Shown one piece after another: positions 7,601-9,269 of a stretch of 9,269 bases of DNA. How positions within the stretch are numbered: the stretch's first letter is position 1; every line of letters begins with the position of its first letter. A program made the translations under genes and the position numbers. Origin of the DNA: Candidatus Competibacteraceae bacterium (GTDB lineage Bacteria > Pseudomonadota > Gammaproteobacteria > Competibacterales > Competibacteraceae); contig JAGRHM010000646.1 in NCBI GenBank assembly GCA_020445005.1, positions 1 through 9,269 of the forward strand, read 5' to 3'. Under the pieces are notes generated by a model. The model searched no databases. It was given only the letters and a program-made list of their open reading frames with translations, and had not been told where the DNA came from.

Positions 7601-9269
7601 GGGACGGATTCTGGCCAAGGCGTCGCTTCCCAACGCATGGCCAGACTGGTCAGAATAAACGGCTGTGGACTTTTGATTTCCCGTACCTGGAAGTTTTCAA
7701 GGCGCAAACTCACGCACCCCGCGTCGTCGCTTAAGCTCAGATCGAAACCCAGGGTATCGCCGGTTACGGACCGACGCCGAGCGTGAACGTAACACACATT
7801 CGTCAATGGCCCGACAAACTGGACTGCGTCAATGGCAAACGGCAACATGAGCCGGTCGCCGTCCGCCAGTTCGGCCAGCGCGAAACCAATCAGGGTTTGC
7901 AAGGCGGAATCCAGCAAACCCGGCGGCAAGGCGGCAAACCGGGAATCCACCCCTGGCGTCGCCAACTCACCCAACACCTGATCGCCGCCTACCCACACCC
8001 TCTGCAACAGGCGATACGTGGGTCCATACTCCATGCCCAAGGCCGCGAACCGCTGGTGAATGGCCTCACGGGCGACGACTTCCAGGCAAACGGCCTGCAA
8101 CGCGGCAATATCCAGGGCCGGGGAGGTCGGTGCGGGCGTAAAATTTAACTGGCCCTGAATGTGTTGCCGCTCGACCACGCCATCGAGGCTGGCGATGGTG
8201 ACCCGCACCAAACCATCGGCAACGGTAAACCGCACCTGCAACTCACAGGAAGCGTCATCCGCGACCGTGAAAGGCGTAGCGAAGGTGACATCGCGCAGGC
8301 TGGTCAATGACCGTTGCGGAATCAGCGCCGCCGCAGCGCTGACGGTCAGACTTAAATAACCGGCGGCCGGTAGCCATGCCTGTCCCTGCACCCGATGATC
8401 ATTCAGCAACGGATCAACAGCGCGCAGACACACCTTGGCCTGACTGTCCAGCAATCCCGGCATGACCTCATCCCAGAATCCTTTTTCTTTTTGTTCGGCC
8501 GCCTCCACCCAATACCGCTTTCCCTGAAACGGATAGGTCGGCAAGTTTAACCGACAAGCGCCATCCGGGTAGAGCCGTTGCCAGTCCACGGCGCGGCCCG
8601 CCTGGTAGGCCGCGGTGAGCGTCTCCAGCAACCTTCGCTGACGTTCCGGCGTTCGGTAAAATTCAGCCAATGCCGTAGCAACCGCTGTTTCGCCCGGATC
8701 GACCGGCGGCGCGTCATCCGCCGACCATGCGGCAAGCCGGTCGCGCAACTCGGCAGGCGTTGCCGCGACCCAGGCCAGGCGCTGCCGGAAATGGCTGCGC
8801 CCGACGTTCAGGGTATAGCTCAAATCGGCTAGGCAAACCGTCTCCCCGGCTTGCGCTAACCACGCACTCAAATCGGCAACCCGCTGTCGCAAGGCCGCCT
8901 TGCTCTTGGCCGACAGCGTGAAAGGTAAAGCTGAAGGGTTCCACGCAACCGGCGATAACGCGGAGGGAGTTTCTTCAATAACCAGATGCGCGTTCGTGCC
9001 ACTGAAGCCGAAGCTGTTAATCGCAGCGCGGCGCGGCGCGTCCGGAGCTGTCGGCAACCAGTCCCGCAATTCGCGATTCACCCGGAACGGACTGTGCGCG
9101 AAATCGATATGCTCGTTTTCCTGATAGCAATGCAGACTGGGCGGCAGTTGCCGATGCCGCAGCGCCAATAGCACCTTGAGCAATCCGGCAATCCCGGCGG
9201 CGGGCAGCGCGTGACCGATATTGGTTTTAACCGAACCGATGGCGCAGAACTGGCGGCGCGTCGTGTACT
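4681..9269 (-). CDS. Terminal trans-AT modular polyketide synthase, partial: KS(end)-DH-KR-ACP-TE-ACP
   Basis: The last 1528 residues of a larger PKS; the 5' end is beyond the right edge. The frame is open to 9269, so the TTG at 9183 is internal. Residues below are counted from that codon. The KS end has Lys and His in SVKTNIGHALPAAG (just upstream of the TTG) and NSFGFSGTNAH (56-66). The linker (about 75-228) ends in LPTYPFQGKRYWVE with no AT, hence trans-AT. DH (about 240-505): His263 in DHRVQGQAWLP, YGPTY (386-390), Asp425 and Gln429 in LDSALQ, apparently active. KR (about 510-980): GGAGGLG (751-757), Lys855, Ser880, Tyr893; Ser897 replaces the usual Asn; LRD in place of LDD and no A-type Trp suggest B-type. 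ACP1 (1004-1080): Ser1042 in YGVDSL. TE (1100-1392): Ser1185 in GYSFGG, Asp1212, His1368. ACP2 (1404-1487): Ser1443 in LGANSLDRAE, resembling a donor ACP (AcpK type). Chain extension, reduction, dehydration and TE release are the inferred tasks, with ACP2 serving the downstream cassette. Confidence 0.95.
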   Translation of the reverse strand, partial: YTTRRQFCAIGSVKTNIGHALPAAGIAGLLKVLLALRHRQLPPSLHCYQENEHIDFAHSPFRVNRELRDWLPTAPDAPRRAAINSFGFSGTNAHLVIEETPSALSPVAWNPSALPFTLSAKSKAALRQRVADLSAWLAQAGETVCLADLSYTLNVGRSHFRQRLAWVAATPAELRDRLAAWSADDAPPVDPGETAVATALAEFYRTPERQRRLLETLTAAYQAGRAVDWQRLYPDGACRLNLPTYPFQGKRYWVEAAEQKEKGFWDEVMPGLLDSQAKVCLRAVDPLLNDHRVQGQAWLPAAGYLSLTVSAAAALIPQRSLTSLRDVTFATPFTVADDASCELQVRFTVADGLVRVTIASLDGVVERQHIQGQLNFTPAPTSPALDIAALQAVCLEVVAREAIHQRFAALGMEYGPTYRLLQRVWVGGDQVLGELATPGVDSRFAALPPGLLDSALQTLIGFALAELADGDRLMLPFAIDAVQFVGPLTNVCYVHARRRSVTGDTLGFDLSLSDDAGCVSLRLENFQVREIKSPQPFILTSLAMRWEATPWPESVPPLAGDVLILRAEQDFGLSAALRSAFPRNTVHEVWLANCWQRDRHGWWIDARSVADFSRLLQDIPDCGRIYFLSGVQDETELDLATLEISEERGLLPLFRLGQALAAQPLTVAHPHLVVVTHDSEAVGDETPRLPYGAACRGLAKVMGRENPGLAVTCLDLSRADLLEVRTDAGQRLAAESGALPFATVAWRGDQRYQPQLLRQSLPAPAEPPFRIGGTYLIIGGAGGLGFTVAQYLARNYQARLVLVGRRPVDPEIQARLDELRAMGGEALYLQGDVADLSAMRAVCREVHDRWGRLHGVIHAAAVLRDGLLARLSEADFIAVLRPKLAGTVALALALSEGEPPDWLALFSSTASLTANPGQGNYTAASVGQDAIGLALPVLLNIPVRVTNWGYWGEMGVAANATVQRLATTQGIGAIQADEGLPTLERILAGETHQIAVLKAMPSVLARMGVEEGVASRTTPALRATPPYPREGMHTPELLEQLVRAALREVLKVDEEDLDEHTPFEQYGVDSLIAIGVLQCLERQTGPLPKTLLFEYRTIAELVTWLEQRATPQPGVVPQTAEASEPLPAASILAIRATGSQPASFWVHSVVGEIAWVARLAEALGEEWPVYGFPARALRDQASPFATLEAMAAAYVAAVRQTQPHGPYLLGGYSFGGAVAFEMARQLLDQGEKIQGLLLLDAYAPGGEAMHALHDLSSDGFMVQAVANLLILQWQGSELLKPEHLSGDRAAQVATAARHLRAVCPAIPQQSGELETLLRRQLELMQRHAELLEAYQPQPCLDPRLPVLLVRSTRGFIGADNDLALQPVQQAANEEEDYGWSRWLARPPYLVKVAADHFSLGLEPAIGEVARHIITWLTQPSAAHDPAFSGEENAQMEQVFQVVKRHVLEILPHLPPEAITLDASLRELGANSLDRAEVAVCSMETLGVNVPRKELAAVTNLRELTAVLYAHCRSSLTQSSLIQEERGVA
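4689..4694 (-). promoter_or_regulatory. Ribosome binding site for the decarboxylase gene
   Basis: GGGGAG lies 4 bases before GTG 4684, within the last codons of the PKS. With the GTGA stop/start overlap it supports this start and a coupled translation of the two genes. The spacing is slightly short. Confidence 0.45.
4723..4974 (-). other. C-terminal ACP domain resembling the beta-branching donor ACP (AcpK type)
   Basis: The domain lies at the very end of the PKS, about 12-15 residues after the thioesterase. The phosphopantetheine serine is in LGANSLDRAEV rather than the GVDSL-type motif of chain-carrying ACPs such as ACP1. LGANSxDRAE and the following METLGVNVP match my recollection of discrete donor ACPs from HMG synthase cassettes. 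It immediately precedes the decarboxylase gene, the place a separate donor ACP gene would normally occupy. The fusion is read directly; the donor role is inferred from motif and context. Confidence 0.75.
5008..5886 (-). other. Type I thioesterase domain
   Basis: This is an alpha/beta-hydrolase domain that would release the finished chain from ACP1 by hydrolysis or cyclisation. The triad is visible: Ser in GGYSFGG, Asp in LLLLDAY, and His in AADHFSLG. It is complete and, unusually, not the last domain of the protein. Confidence 0.9.
6176..6221. repeat. REP-like double-hairpin repeat inside the PKS coding sequence
   Basis: Two adjacent palindromes are visible. The first pairs CCCTCCCTT (6176-6184) with AAGGAGGGG (6189-6197) across a GGAT loop, with one mismatch and one G-T pair. 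The second pairs GGCGC (6199-6203) with GCGCC (6207-6211) across a 3-base loop. They are followed by a G-rich GGGGTGGTTC. This layout looks like the dispersed palindromic elements found between genes in many proteobacteria. It is translated in frame as TTPALRATPPYPREG, forming the linker between KR and ACP1. I saw no second copy in the window, so its repeat status rests on resemblance. Confidence 0.65.

Noticed and set aside
7669..8466. Pyran synthase-like identity for the DH-fold domain
   Set aside because: The domain has HxxxGxxxxP, YGP and DxxxQ, the full set of a normal dehydratase.
8500..8964. A degenerate AT domain after the KS
   Set aside because: The stretch is only about 150 residues, lacks a GHSxG motif and ends in the LPTYPF linker motif, as expected for the AT-less linker of trans-AT synthases.

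Overview
The window holds the 3' end of a large modular polyketide synthase (PKS) operon on the minus strand. It converges on one plus-strand gene for a predicted secreted protein that I cannot assign to a family. GC-rich sequence, overlapping co-directional genes and an interspersed palindromic repeat suggest a proteobacterium, perhaps a gammaproteobacterium; this placement is an inference and is weak.

Layout from left to right. Positions 26-1318 (+) encode a 430-residue protein with a Sec signal peptide. Positions 1319-1416 are a short convergent intergenic gap with only a weak hairpin. Positions 1417-9269 (-) are an almost gap-free operon, read from right to left. It starts with the C-terminal 1528 residues of a PKS whose start lies beyond the right edge of the window. 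Its domains are: KS end, AT-less linker, DH, KR, ACP, thioesterase, second ACP. After it come a ketosynthase-like decarboxylase, an HMG-CoA-synthase-like enzyme and an enoyl-CoA hydratase-like enzyme.

The last three genes plus the second ACP form the set known from bacillaene, mupirocin, curacin and similar pathways for beta-branching (replacing a beta-keto oxygen of the growing polyketide with a carbon branch). In that scheme the decarboxylase turns malonyl on a dedicated donor ACP into acetyl. The HMG synthase adds this acetyl to the beta-ketone of the chain, and ECH1 dehydrates the product. Normally ECH2 then decarboxylates it.

The main points of interest are these. (1) The donor ACP, usually a separate small protein, appears to be fused to the C terminus of the PKS, after the chain-releasing thioesterase. 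(2) No ECH2 is present in the window, so the branch might keep its carboxylate as in bryostatin, unless ECH2 lies elsewhere. (3) The decarboxylase has Ala at the position aligning with the KS active-site Cys, with Ser one residue earlier. (4) A palindromic repeat of intergenic type is translated in frame as the linker between KR and ACP. The PKS lacks a built-in AT where one would sit, so it belongs to the trans-AT class; the separate AT must be encoded outside the window.
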